Shown here: piece by piece, positions 24,957 through 38,930 of the stretch
How the letters are laid out: the number at the start of each line of letters is the position of its first letter
Numbering within the stretch: the first letter of the stretch is position 1
DNA from: Salminus brasiliensis
Taxonomy: Eukaryota; Chordata; Actinopteri; Characiformes; Bryconidae
Reading direction: 5' to 3'
Length of the DNA: 64,000 bases
Assembly: GCF_030463535.1 (NCBI RefSeq)
Contig: NC_132878.1
Coordinates: forward strand, 98,655,266-98,719,265
The notes under the pieces: model-generated
Told to the model about the DNA's origin: nothing
The model's input: the letters and a program-made list of their open reading frames with translations, nothing else
The model's database searches: none
Translations under genes and position numbers: made by a program

Positions 24957-27234
24957 CTGGAAAAAAACAAAGAAAAAAAACTAAGCTCAATACAACATGC
25001 AGGAAAATTTAAATTACTGACTTGGCGAACAAAAAACAAGTGTGTGTACATGGGGGGTATGAATTAAACAAACCATTTGAATTAGACTTTCAACATTTTC
25101 TTCAACAGATGTTTAAGTTTGTAACGCCACTGAATTCTAAGAGAGAAACAACGTTTCTGTAGACTTCTGAAATCATTCCTACATGCAAAGCTCAAGATTT
25201 CCTTGCAAATTCCTATCAGGCCTTCGAGTTCATACTGCTAATGTGTGGTTGGTATCTTGTGGTATAGCCTTTATATTTCAGTCATCTTTAAACACATCTC
25301 TGTAGAGACTGTTGGGTATGTGGTTGGTGTGGCGCAACAGATAACACCACTACCTGCCACTGAGCTACCACACCATGTAGGAGACTGGGGTTCGATTCCC
25401 AGTCGGGGTGACTATGCTGCGCTACACCAATAAGAGTCCTTGGGCAAAACTCCTAACACTACGTTGGCCCACTTGTGTAATACGAGTAACCTTGTAAGCC
25501 GCTCTGGATAAGAGCGTCAGCTAAATGCCACAAATGTAAATGTATGTCACTGAGCATTTTTGGGGGGTTTTACTCCAAAGCTCTCAGTGTTTGTCATCAT
25601 CTACTGTTGTTTTCATTGAGTGACCGGTTTCATGTCTATTTTTAGTACCTCAGTAGTTTCTATTTCAGAAAAAACTGTTGCACTGGTTATGTCCAGTAGT
25701 TGTGCAAACACTCAATGTTCAGTTTCCACAGCTTCGGAATGGCTTGCTTTTCTCCAGGCAAAACCTACAGTTGAAACCAAGAGCAGACATCCAGAGATAT
25801 CAGTTATTAAACAACCCAACAGAACAAAGTGAAACATCTGTGACTCATGATTTTCCAATATTTCTGCTCACAACAGTGGGTTAAACAATATCTACCATAT
25901 TCAAGGTTGTTTAACACATCTAGAAATAGAATATTGGCAAATATTGTCTCCCCATCCTTTATTGTCAAACTTCTTCAGTGTGCAACAAAATAAAAAAATG
26001 GCTTTGCTTTTTTTTCAGAGGAAACATTGAAGTAAATCTGGTGACATTTATTATTGTGATCTGTTTTATCCCTAAAGTAGATTTTATTATGAAATGCTTT
26101 TAAAGTTAAGCCAATAACGTCAACTTGATTACTGAAGGGTTCGGTTTACTGGGCTTCTTAAAAATGTTTTTTTCAAATAATAATTGTCTTCAATGACAAT
26201 TTGTTTATTATTTTTTATAGGGGCCATATATTTTTTTTTTTACAATTTACAAGCAATAAACGAAAATGCAAAAAAGTGTTTGTTTGAAGTTGAGAAATCT
26301 CCCCTTCTTTTGAACAGTTGCCATCTTACCAACAACCTGATTGAGTTCAACTGCAGGTTTGAAAGTGCAAAAGACCATCTCCCTCACCCTGACTCTCTCC
26401 TAATCTCACAATCAATGAGCAGGACCCTGCAATGCTCTTCAGGACACAAAAGGTGAGAACAGCCCCGGGCCAAAATTACCCTCACAATCCAGTGTGAAGC
26501 ATTGTTGTAATTAAGTGGCACTCATCTTCACAGATTTCAACAAATCAGTGCTCACATGCTTCAGGTCCTCAACTACCATCCTAAAACTGACCCCCCCTTT
26601 AAACAGAACTTTACGAACACCCTTAGTGTGACCCAAAACTCATTCTGTATCAAAATACATACTTTTCATATAACCCTGAAATATATTAATAACAGACTTT
26701 ATTTTCTGATATCTGTATATGTACATATTCACATATTCATAGTCTAGTCTGTGTGCACCTAGTACAGTACACTCTCTGTATAGGATTAACCAAATGAACT
26801 ATCTGCACATTTACATTTAATAAAACTGTACATATTTCAAAAGATCAACAATAAGGATATATTGATTAATGTACTCAACACAGCATGATGACCTCAGGAC
26901 CTCCTCTGAAGAACAGCTATAACTACCCGCTTATACAGGGTGAGAGACAGGAACAGAGAGAGGCCCATTTCCTGCGGGACCATGACCTTTGGACCAGGGG
27001 TCCCTAACTTAAACATACCGAACCCATGAAGTCTGATACCTTATGGATCTCCAGATACTACAGTACAACTCTATTAAACTTGAACAAAGTTGGCAACACT
27101 GACCCACAAGCAGGTAGTAAAAAAGAACCCGGTTCCAGAAGCCAGGTACCAGATTTGCTTAATGGAGGAAGAAATAAAGCGGAGTAGAGTAGTGTAGGTA
27201 GCAGGTAGTGGTGAAGCACTGTAAGAGTGGAGCA
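24957..27234 (-). other. Leader intron of zinc-finger gene 1
   Basis: Colinear with the upstream regions of the paralogues (33356-36413 and 38931-40897). It contains the SINE at 25322-25541, which the paralogues lack. No independent gene recognised. Confidence 0.55.
25322..25541 (+). mobile_element. tRNA-derived SINE with target-site duplication
   Basis: Head with box A-like 'ggcgcaacagataacacc' and box B-like 'ggttcgattcccag', then a body with 'gagtccttgggcaaaactcc'. The tail 'ctctggataagagcgtcagc' plus 'taaatgcc...tgtaaatg' matches the L2-like LINE end. GTATGT flanks it (25316-25321 and 25542-25547). Empty sites survive in paralogue introns at 33736-33741 and about 40625-40635. Confidence 0.88.
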
Positions 27235-27775
27235 CCTCCATACCTTCAACAGTAGAGCTGATGGTGTTCCTCCAGCAGAGCAGTCTGAGCACAGAGGTGT
27301 GGACTGCTGATCACAGCTGGATCTGCTGCTTCTCCACTTTACTGGAGACCGGGCTACAGTTAGCCCCACCTTCCATATTCTCCTACAGAGAAGCTCTTCA
27401 TGGTAAAAGAGCGGCCAGCAGATGTCCAGAGTCCGCTGGATGAAACTATTAGAAGATGTGGATCAATAGATCTCAATGGCTTCGTCTCTGGATCTGAGCA
27501 GATACAGTAACCAGCCCTGATCCACCTTAACGCTCAACAGTCTGCAGCTGCAGAGCTCCGGAGCTCCACTGAGGAGCCAATCAGACCGCAGAACTCCGGC
27601 AGGAGCCAATAGCGTTACAGCTGGCAGCTAGCTGTCAAAATAAAAGTCCTGTAGCGCCGTGAGGCTTCCCTAGTTTCACTGTTACCTTTCCCTGATCACA
27701 AACCCAGAACACTTCCTGTCCATCACAAGAATAGTTCTAGAAAAGAACAGCTGGTAGATTCACATTATGCCAAAA
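27235..27775 (-). promoter_or_regulatory. Zinc-finger gene 1 promoter/first-exon block
   Basis: About 540 bp, nearly identical to 36414-36960 and inverted relative to 38391-38930. It has two CCAAT boxes 29 bp apart (27577-27581 and 27606-27610 on plus, i.e. ATTGG on the gene strand) and no TATA box. A putative donor AAG|GTATGG lies at its gene-side end. It sits about 2.4 kb upstream of the coding start, as in the paralogues, so I infer a shared promoter and non-coding first exon. Confidence 0.6.
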
Positions 27776-28430
27776 AGTGATATTTAGCGTTTTAGCGTAA
27801 CAGCAACAATATATGTCTGTCTGTGCTCCTGTTTGATGCTCGATGCCCCATACCTAATATTATGCCAATGTTTTTAATATATTGGCAACTCCATTTGTGT
27901 GCTCATTTATTAAATTACCAGGATCACCACAAAATCACTCTTCCAAATTCTTCTGTGTACACAGAGGTAACCACAAGGTAAGTGCTGTCCTCCCCCTCAT
28001 ACTCTTTAATATGAGAAACAACAGGGAACAAGCTGGATTAGGAAGTTCTGGTATGGGTGGTGGTGGGTGGGGTGTCTGATGGTCAGACTGGCAGGTGGCA
28101 GCTGGTCTGACGCAGGGGATTTTATGGAGAGCAGAGAATGTTGAGCAGTATCAGAGTGTGTCTGACGACTCCGGCAGGTCTGACTATAACAGTCTAATTA
28201 AAAGGAGAGAGCCAGAAGGTAACACAGACACGGGAGCTCCCTCAAACGCTAGCGTCCATCTGCTCCACCGTCCACAAACCTGAATGATCACGTGTAAGCA
28301 GCGAGACGACAGCTCCAGCATCTCAATGTACTACAATTCCCTGTGTCCTCGAACCCCTGGACCTGCAACCTTTATCCAAGAAACATTAATTACCAAAAGC
28401 TAAACTAAACAGATGAGTTTCAGCCTAGAT
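27776..28430. other. Region upstream of zinc-finger gene 1
   Basis: 27776-27950 is shared with 36960-37160. The rest (27960-28430) has no recognisable element. Confidence 0.35.
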
Positions 28431-28685
28431 TTAAAGATTGAGACTGTGTCTGAGTCCCTGCAGAGAATCTTTTATCTTTATGAACTGATAACATTCAGTT
28501 AGATATGATTTGAACCACAATAGGGCTGTTCCTGTGATTCCAACCATGTTCTCTAATCTTTCTAGTGGAATAGTGTGATCTATTGTATCAAAGACTGCAC
28601 TAAGGTCTAGTAGGACTAATAAAGATACATAGCCTTGGTCAGAGGCAAGAAGGAGATCATTTGTAATCTTCACTAGGGCTGTCTC
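28431..28685 (-). mobile_element. L2-like LINE RT fragment
   Basis: Minus frame with [36 protein letters not shown] and [11 protein letters not shown], the fingers/palm region of an L2-type RT. Ends on both sides are truncated. Confidence 0.75.
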
Positions 28686-28815
28686 TGTGCTGTGATTGGG
28701 TCTGTGTGTATGAGTGTGTATGTGTGTGAGTGAGTGTCTATGTGTTTGAGTGTGTGTAAGTGTGTGTGTGTGTGGGTAAGTGTATATGTGTTTGAGTGTG
28801 TGTGTGAGTGAGTAC
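28686..28815. repeat. (TG)n-rich microsatellite
   Basis: Imperfect TG/AGTG repeats. Confidence 0.9.
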
Positions 28816-30380
28816 CTAGGGGTACAGAACTGGAAGGCAAAATGTAACGTGACAAATCCAACTGGGCAACACAACACACCTGGGACTGAGAGGAAGCTGA
28901 GCGAGACACAGGGGAAAACCAACTAAGACTACTGAGCCTAGTTCAGGAGGGAACAAAGGGAGAACCAAAACACGAAGCAGAGCTCCGGGTGGTCAGAAAG
29001 CAAAACACGAAGCAGGACTTTGGACGGGTCAGAAAACAAAACACAAAGCAGAGCTTCGGACGGGTCAGAAAACAAAACACGAAGCAGGACTTCAAAAATG
29101 TGGAAGTTGATTAACCAAGCCTTCATCTGGTGTTGTTGATCTTTCAGCTGGGTTTACCCTGTTACACTTATGAATCGTCAATTCAGGTGCTGACAGTATA
29201 ATGTGATACACAGTCCGTCTAGCATTGGTCAAAACAAATGAACTGGAGATTAGCAAAGAATGCAGGGCATGATTGGTGCATAGGTTTACCTTATGACTGG
29301 TGATTGAAGTGGCTAGGTGGCATCCCGATTTTGGGATTTTAATACTGCTGTTATGTGAGCTGTGCTAATGGCTCTTTCCCCTCCCTTTAACTTTCTAGGC
29401 TAGGTATTCTACCTCTTAGCAGAATTGCAGTTTGTTTTTGTTTACCTTATGTCCTTTCTCTGCCAAAGCTGTTAATATAGTTATGGAGTCTGCCTCACAT
29501 TGTTCTTTTGTGGAAGAACAAAGTAAAATATCATCACAAGACAGCTAAAATCGTACTGTTGACATTGAGGTCACTCAAATCCATAGCAAGTATTCTGTTG
29601 AACAACGGAAGGCGATTCACTGAATCCCTACTGTAAACGGCTGTACATCATTTGTTTACCTCCATACGGGAAAGCAAATAGGTACCTGTATTGTTCATGC
29701 AATGGTACACTAAAGAATGCTGAGCACAGATCTATTACAGTGTAATACCTGGTGTCAGGTGGGATGTTGGAAAGCAGTGTATGTGAATCAGGAATCACTG
29801 GTGTTTCAGCCTATATTTATTATTTATTTGCATACAGTAAAGTTGGTTTAGCATCCATACATGCTTATACTCCAACAAATATGGTGTATGTTTTGAATGG
29901 GTTTTGGTCTGTAACTGCCGTGGCAGTAATTTCAAAAATGTATTGTTTGATGAAAGTATCTTATTACGGAACAAGGTCCCAGAAAGAGAAAGAGACAACT
30001 TTACCCCAAAACCAGGACAGGACCGGTAAATGCAGGACAGTTCACAACCATAGGCTAAAATGTTCAAACTGTTCTAAACTCTTCTATTTAATATTCTGTT
30101 TAATAAAAATGATGGACAGGACTGCTGGTTATCAATAATTAGCTTCCTTTTGTGTGTTTTAGGATATGGACTGTGTAATTGCCCAATTTTCTGGAGACAG
30201 TAAACAGGCACACTTGGTTCGCAGTTACTACAGTTTATTAACAGCATGTGATAAAAAGGCATAAAAGATATACAGCACCTATCAAAGAGGATAATAAGAA
30301 ACAGCAATTGTGTTCAGCAAAGCAACGCAAATACCCAAGTCAGATTCACACACAGTTCTAGCCTACACCTACAGAACTAT
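28816..30380 (-). repeat. Duplicated LTR/ERV-like block, copy 1
   Basis: Inverted relative to 44890-46740 and 49858-51073/54060-54880. 28816-29100 carries ~35-bp subrepeats (gaagcaggactt...gtcagaaaac). 29440-29760 has ERV RT-like sequence. 30100-30380 has an LTR-like end with AATAAA (on minus). Repeated short open frames (e.g. 30074-30307) exist only because the block was copied. Confidence 0.75.
29440..29760 (-). pseudogene. ERV reverse-transcriptase fragment
   Basis: Minus strand holds RT palm motifs of the gammaretrovirus-like kind, including a LPQGF-type box (altered in this copy) and a DDI core. The usual aromatic residue before the DD pair is not intact, and frameshifts or stops are present. 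Parallel copies are at 45690-45800 (shortened) and 50690-50990. Confidence 0.6.
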
Positions 30381-30600
30381 ATATAACATTCCTTTGTGGA
30401 GAGTGAGAAAAGGCAAAAGGCAGCTGGAGTTGCAGAGTTGTCTGGGGTGATCCATGTCTCAGTCAGAGCCAGGAAGTTTAGAGACCGAGCAGAAACAAAA
30501 GCTGAGATGAAATCTGCCTCCTGCACTGCAAACTGGCAATTCCAGAGTCCCCCAGTCACCATCACCTTGGTATTAGAACAAGGTTGGTAAATGAGGTTAC
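30381..30600 (-). mobile_element. L2-like LINE endonuclease fragment
   Basis: Minus frame with ARSLNFLALTETWITPDNSA, an APE endonuclease segment. Shared with 44157-44260 and 49500-49650. Confidence 0.75.
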
Positions 30601-30654
30601 TGGAATTGCGGTGTCTGCACCTCCAGCTGCTGTCAGAAGTGCGAGATATAGTAG

Positions 30655-30863
30655 TGGTTGCTGTGGCGTAACAGATAACACCACTACATGCCAGGGAGCT
30701 ACAACACCATGTGGGAGACTGGGGTTTAAGTCCTGGTCTGTGTGACTATGCTGCGCTACATCAATAAGAGTCCTTGGGCAAGACTCCCAACACTCTATAA
30801 TATGAGTAACCTTGTAAGTCGCACTGGATAAGAGCGTCAGCTAAATGCCATGAATGTAAATGT
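30655..30863 (+). mobile_element. tRNA-derived SINE
   Basis: Same family as 25322-25541, with a degraded B box (ggtttaagtcctgg). The tail 'ataagagcgtcagctaaatg' is kept. It directly abuts the 38-bp satellite. Confidence 0.8.
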
Positions 30864-31185
30864 AGTATATGTTGTATATCACCAGTGACTACACAACAAG
30901 ATACAGTAGTTGTATATCACCAGTGACTACACAACAAGATACAGTAGTTGTGTATCACCAGTGACTACACAACGAGATATAGTGGTTGTATATCACCAGT
31001 GACTACACAATGATATATAGTAGTTGTATATCACCAGTGACAACACAATAAGATATAGTGGTTATATATCACCAGTGACTACACAATGAGATAAAGTAGT
31101 TGTATATCACCAGTGACTACACAATGAGATAGTTGTATATCACCAGTGACTACATAACGAGATATAGTGGTTGTATTAATTATTT
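30864..31185 (-). repeat. 38-bp satellite, small array (about 8 units)
   Basis: Units contain 'gtatatcaccagtgactaca' followed by 'caacaagatacagtagtt'. It is the reverse complement of the unit in the 62-64 kb array. Located between the SINE and the zinc-finger gene 2 3' flank. Confidence 0.92.
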
Positions 31186-31421
31186 TGTCTACACTAGATA
31201 TAACAATGGTGCCACCACAAATTCCTGACTGAGGACTTTCCTGATCTTATGAATGGAACTCTAACTTACAGACCGGTGCAGAATATACTGCACTTAGGGA
31301 AGTGAATTTGGCTTCATGTACACACTTTAAAAACATTATGAAACAGCACTGGGTTTTCTACTCCAAAACCAATGATCTGAAGTGGGAACATGTCTTACTC
31401 CTAGAAAGGTGTTGTGGAGTT

Positions 31422-33355
<1,934 letters not shown>

Positions 33356-36300
33356 CTGGAAAAAAACAAAGACAAAAAAACTAAGCTCAATACAACATGC
33401 AGGAAAATTTAAATTACTGACTTGGCGAACAAAAAACAAGTGTGTGTACATGGGGGGTATGAATAAAACAAACCATTTTAATTAGACATTCCACATTTCC
33501 TCAACCAATGCGCTAATTTTAAGCTTGTAACATCACTAAATTCTAAGAGAGAGAAACAATGTCTCTGCAGATGTCTGAATTCATTCTGAAATCTACATGC
33601 AAAGTTTAAGATTTCCTTGCAAATTCCAATCAGGCCTTCCAGTTCATACTGCTAATGAGTGGTTGGTATCTTGTAGTATAGCCTTTATATTTCAGCTACA
33701 GTCATCTTTAAACACATCCCTGTAGAGACTGTTGGGTATGTCACTTTTTGTTTTTTACTCCAAAGCGCTCAGTGTTTGTCATCACCTACTGTTGTTTTCA
33801 TTGACTGACCTGTTCCATGTCTGGTTGTTAGTACCTCAGTAGTTTCTATTTCAGGACACCTGTTGCACTGGTTATGTCCAGTAGTTGTGCCAACACTCAA
33901 TGTTCTGTTTCCACAGCTTCAGAATAGCTTGCTTTTCTCCCAGGTACAACCTACAGTTGAAACCAAGAGCAGACATCCAGAGATATTAATTATTAAACGA
34001 TCCAACAGGGCAAAGGGAAACATCTGTGACTTCCAATATTTCTGCTCAACAACAACAGTTGGTTAAAAACTACCATATTCCAAGTTGTTTAACACATCTA
34101 AATCTAGAATACTATATCAGCAAATATTGTCTCCCCATCTTCTTCATTCATCTTATTCAGTGTGCAATAAAACAAACAGTTTTGCAGTGGAAACATTGAA
34201 GAAACATTACAGAGGAAACATTGAAATACATCTGGTGAAATTGTTATCCCTAAATTATCTTTATAATAAAATTCCTCTAAAGGTAAACCAATAAAATCAA
34301 TTTCATGGTATTGTTTACCATGCTTCCTAAAAATATGTTCTTAAATAATAATCGTCTTCAATGACAGACTTTATTATTTGTTTGTAAAGCACATTGAGTA
34401 CCTGTATGATGTGAAGCACCATCATGTTTTGTACAATTTACAAGCAATAAAGAAAAATTTTCTATTTCATGACAAGTGTTTAATTGCAGTTGCTGCTCAA
34501 GGTGGCATGACCAGTTCTAAAGTTATGGATGGGTAGTTATTTTTCATTATTCATTTGTGTAAGGATGTTAAATATGTTTTACCCTGTGTTTTTCTGGTTC
34601 TGCTGGTTCTCATTATCCTTCTCACATGATGATCCGAAAACAACTAATGTGACGAATACAGAATACAGAAACTCTAGCACAACATTAATACTAACATTTC
34701 GCTTTGTATGGAGATTCTTTACAAAAAAGCCAGGTACAGACTGGAGAAAAGGATTAAAGCAGAAAATAGAAAACACTCAGACAGGCTGAAAGGCCACATT
34801 CCTGATAATGATCCAGGTTCAGTTTGGAAAGAACTTCAGGAGATCACCAATTACACAGCGAGAAACCTCTTTTGAACAATTACCATCTTACCAATGACCT
34901 GATTGACTTCATTCTGTACCACAACACACACTTTTCATATAACTCTAAAATATATTGTTAATAATAAACTTTATTTTCTGATATCTGTATATGTACATAT
35001 TCACATATTCATAGTCTAGCCTGTGTGCACCAAGACAATCTGCTTGTATATGTAACACACTTGGTGAATAAAATGATTATGATACCGAAACTGTCTTCAT
35101 CAGACACAGATTACTGAAATTTATGTCATTTGCTTTTGGAAAATGAGTTTGTAAACACTGGTGAAAACTGACAGTTTTTGAATTACAAAAGATTTTCTTT
35201 TATCTTTTATCCTCTTTTTCCTCAGGATGAACCAAGTCTCCAGCTTCCATACAGATGCAGTTGTGCAGGACGACTCTTAATCTGCAACGCCTGGAGTGAA
35301 GACAGTGAAAAAGTGGACCAGAGAAGCAAAGTGATAAAGTGATTTGTAAAGTGATATCCTCTCATGGATTGTTACGCCGACGACACTCAACTCATGCTCT
35401 CTTTCCCACCGTCTGACACACAGGTTTCTGCCCGTATCTCAGCATGCCTCGCCGACGTCTCTTCTTGGATGGCGGCTCACCACCTCAAACTCAACCCCAG
35501 CAAGACGGAGCTGCTGTACATCCCGGGAACTGCTGGACCAAAAAATGATCTTGCCATCACCTTTGAGAACTCACTGGTCACTCCTTCTACAGAAGCTGGA
35601 AGCCTTGGTGCAGTCATGGATGATCAGTTATCGTTCTCAAGTCATGTTGCAAACGTAACTCGGTCCTGCAGATTTCTCCTGTACAACATCCGGAGAATTC
35701 CACCCTTCCTCTCTAGAGAGGCCACCCAGGTGCTTGTTCAGTCTCTCGTCACGTCCAGACTTGATTACTGCAGCTCTCTCCTGGCTGGTCTCCCTCTGCA
35801 CACCATCAGGCCCCTGCAACTCATCCAGAATGCAGCGGCACGGGTCATCTTCAATGTCCCTAAATTCAGCCATGTCACTCCACTGCTGCGTTCTCTCCAC
35901 TGGCTTCCTGTAGCTGCTGCTCGCATCAGATTCAGAACCCTGACGCTGGCCTACAAAGCCAAGAACGGACCAGCCCCTCCGTACTTGATGGCAATGGTCA
36001 AAAGCCGATCCGCACCAAGAGCCCTTCGAGCTTCAAGTACAGCTCGGCTCGACCCGCCATCCCTCAAAATCTGCAGAAGACAAGCGTCCAGGCTTTTTTC
36101 TGTCCTGACCAAAAGTGGTGGAACGAGCTTCCCCTGCGTGTCCGAACGGCCGAGTCGCTCGCTGTCTTCAAACGCAGACTGAAGACCCACCTCTTCCGAG
36201 AGTACTTGGGCGAATAGAGTACTATGGTCACCTTATTGTCTTGTGTTTAGTAATGTCTAAAGCTTAGAGGTATCTTTTGAATTATTAGTCTATTCTAACT

Positions 36301-36413
36301 AGCTAAGGTTTTCTTGGGTAAATAGCAAAGCACTTTGTAAGTCGCTCTGGATAAGAGCGTCTGCTAAATGCCGTAAATGTAAATCAACCCCCCCCCCCAC
36401 CTCTCTCTATAAG
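33356..36413 (-). other. Leader intron of zinc-finger gene 2
   Basis: Colinear with the paralogue introns to about 34500. It then contains a Rex1-like LINE linker fragment (about 34730-34880, plus; SVWKELQEITNYT), sequence shared with 14118-14790, and the L2 LINE at 35346-36385. At 35100-35345 there is an acceptor-like 'tttttcctcag' followed by a short open stretch I cannot identify. Confidence 0.5.
35346..36385 (+). mobile_element. L2-like LINE, 5'-truncated 3' end
   Basis: Continuous frame 35364-36182 covers RT from CYADDTQLM through the C-terminal region. A frameshift near 36105-36120 moves the final segment (ESLAVFKRRLKTHLFREYLG, stop near 36216) to another frame. The 3' UTR ends 'taagagcgtctgctaaatgc' plus 'cgtaaatgtaaat'. 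This tail is shared with the SINEs. Confidence 0.9.
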
Positions 36414-36960
36414 CACCTCCATACCTTCAACAGTAGAGCTGATGGTGTTCCTCCAGCAGAGCAGTCTGAGCACAGAGGTGTGGACTGCTGATCACAGCTG
36501 GATCTGCTGCTTCTCCACTTTACTGGAGACCGGGCTACAGTTAGCCCCACCTTCCATATTCTCCTACAGAGAAGCTCTTCATGGTAAAAGAGCGGCCAGC
36601 AGATGTCCAGAGTCCGCTGGATGAAACTATTAGAAGATGTGGATCAATAGATCTCAATGGCTTCGTCTCTGGATCTGAGCAGATACAGTAACCAGCCCTG
36701 ATCCACCTTAACGCTCAACAGTCTGCAGCTGCAGAGCTCCGGAGCTCCACTGAGGAGCCAATCAGACCGCAGAACTCCGGCAGGAGCCAATAGCGTTACA
36801 GCTGGCAGCTAGCTGTCAAAATAAAAGTCCTGTAGCGCTGTGAGGCTTCCCTAGTTTCACTGTTACCTTTCCCTGATCACAAACCCAGAACACTTCCTGT
36901 CCATCACAAGAATAGTTCTAGAAAAGAACAGCTGGTAGATTCACATTATGCCAAAAAGTG
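36414..36960 (-). promoter_or_regulatory. Zinc-finger gene 2 promoter/first-exon block
   Basis: Near-identical to 27235-27775, with CCAAT boxes at 36758-36762 and 36787-36791. The gene-side edge is cut at the donor-like AAG|GTATGG by the neighbouring L2 LINE. It is opposed to the gene 3 block 1.4 kb away, making a divergent pair. Confidence 0.6.
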
Positions 36961-37371
36961 AAAAAATGGTAAAGATATTTAGCGTTTTAGCGTAACAGCA
37001 ACAATATATGTCTGTCTGTGCTCCTGTTTGATGCTCGATGCCCCATACCTAATATTATGCCAATGTTTTTAATATATTGGCAACTCCATTTGTGTGCTCA
37101 TTTATTTAATTACCAGGATCACCACAAAATCACTCTTCCAAATTCTTCTGTGTATATTGGAAGATAATTTATTTTTTATTTTATTTATTCATTTTTTACA
37201 CATTTTAAATCATTTAAATGTAGTTTTTGAATTCTGAGAATTCAGAACTACATTGTAATAATATCACAAACAACACAGTGAATGAGTTCCATTAAAGGGT
37301 TTTATTCTGGTCGTTCTGGCTAGAATATGTGTACATCAAAAGAGACAATCTTTATAATACTTATTATACTT

Positions 37372-37405
<34 letters not shown>

Positions 37406-37446
37406 GTTATTATAAATGCATTGGAATGTTTTTTTTTATTAATTAC
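36961..37446. other. AT-rich spacer of the inverted duplication
   Basis: 36960-37160 is shared with gene 1's upstream region. The rest is AT-rich, with an (AAT)n run at about 37373-37404. No gene seen. Confidence 0.5.
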
Positions 37447-38290
37447 ACCTAGGGTCATAGAACCAGTACTGTCCATAATGACCTCTTCCCTCAGCATTGG
37501 CTACAGGGTACATATTTCATTTATTTTCTGTGTTTTCATGCAAGAAGGCTTTAAGGGAGCTGTGCAGGCTCTTTTCATATTTAGTTAGTTTGGAGTGTTT
37601 AAGAAAGTGGGCCCACACATTCAATTTAAGGTGGTAATTTCCTATTACAAACAATTTTTCTTAAGGGTACAATTTTGTAGCAGAAGCTGAAGTACGTGGT
37701 TACAATAAACCAAGGGAGGTTTTAAAAGGTGAAATCCTATTTCCAGTTCTTTAAAAGGCACAGTTATAAAAAAAGGGTAGTTATATAAAAGCTAACTGAG
37801 AATTCTATATAAAAGGGTGTATACATATGGTGTAATTCTGCATCCAGTGTAGTTATAAAAAAGATAACAGGGTAATTCTACAAAGTGTGAAATTCCAGAA
37901 TTAGTGTAAATTTATACATTTACATTTTAGGAAATGTTGTTTCTTAGCTTATTTTGCATATTAAAATTGTACTTAACTGCACTATAGTTAAAGAACTGTT
38001 ATTGTAGACTGAATCCTGCTAATCTTGTGTATAGCACAACAAAGAAAGCACTCAGTAAATGTCTAATGTCTATTTTTGCATATGTTTGTAGTAGCCTTCT
38101 TATTGTCTCTAACACTTCCATTTGTTATATTTAATTGTTCCGAACGGAGAGAAGGGAAGAATAGATTGAATTCAGGCCCTTATTTTTACCAATTCACCTG
38201 GGGATAGGGGTTACACTTAAAGCCCATCCTGGCTCAATCTTGGGCCCATTACTATTTACTTAGACAGCCATTTCCGTGTTATTCAAATTT
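37447..38290 (+). repeat. ~840-bp direct repeat, copy 1 (partner at 47592-48445)
   Basis: Starts 'cctagggtcatagaacca' and ends near 'caaatttacacc'. The copy at 47592 continues leftwards into an L2-like RT fragment, so the repeat probably begins as a LINE remnant. Both copies lie upstream of a zinc-finger promoter block. Confidence 0.85.
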
Positions 38291-38390
38291 ACACCGTAAA
38301 AGCATTGACTCGAAACCACTGTAACAAACTAATGGTTCTTGGTTCTCCTTTCTATGATTCACCTGGGAATAGGGGTTTTACTTAATAGTG

Positions 38391-38930
38391 AATGTGAATC
38401 TACCAGCTGTTCTTTTCTAGAACTATTCTTGTGATGGACAGGAAGTGTTCTGGGTTTGTGATCAGGGAAAGGTAACAGTGAAACTAGGGAAGCCTCACAG
38501 CGCTACAGGACTTTTATTTTGACAGCTAGCTGCCAGCTGTAACGCTATTGGCTCCTGCCGGAGTTCTGCGGTCTGATTGGCTCCTCAGTGGAGCTCCGGA
38601 GCTCTGCAGCTGCAGACTGTTGAGCGTTAAGGTGGATCAGGGCTGGTTACTGTATCTGCTCAGATCCAGAGACGAAGCCATTGAGATCTATTGATCCACA
38701 TCTTCTAATAGTTTCATCCAGCGGACTCTGGACATCTGCTGGCCGCTCTTTTACCATGAAGAGCTTCTCTGTAGGAGAATATGGAAGGTGGGGCTAACTG
38801 TAGCCCGGTCTCCAGTAAAGTGGAGAAGCAGCAGATCCAGCTGTGATCAGCAGTCCACACCTCTGTGCTCAGACTGCTCTGCTGGAGGAACACCATCAGC
38901 TCTACTGTTGAAGGTATGGAGGTGCTCCAC
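38391..38930 (+). promoter_or_regulatory. Zinc-finger gene 3 promoter/first-exon block
   Basis: Inverted copy of the gene 1 and gene 2 blocks. ATTGG boxes are at 38547-38551 and 38576-38580, with a GC-rich stretch and no TATA box. Donor candidates are AAG|GTATGG at 38913/38914 and AAG|GTGGGG at 38787/38788. The coding exon acceptor is at 40897/40898. Confidence 0.6.

Noticed and set aside
27058..27369. 103-codon frame, identical at 38788-39099
   Set aside because: No ATG start, no recognisable domain. Identity is explained by recent duplication of the promoter region.
28431..28922. A possible spliced gene with His/Thr-rich segment
   Set aside because: The His/Thr part is the TG microsatellite and the rest is an L2-like LINE fragment.
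30074..30307. Repeated ~62-78 codon frames (also at 45247 and 50226)
   Set aside because: They sit in the duplicated LTR/ERV-like block, differ in length between copies and show no motif.
35225..35345. Possible conserved exon after 'tttttcctcag'
   Set aside because: A short open stretch follows an acceptor-like site, but no family is recognised and no partner exon is visible.
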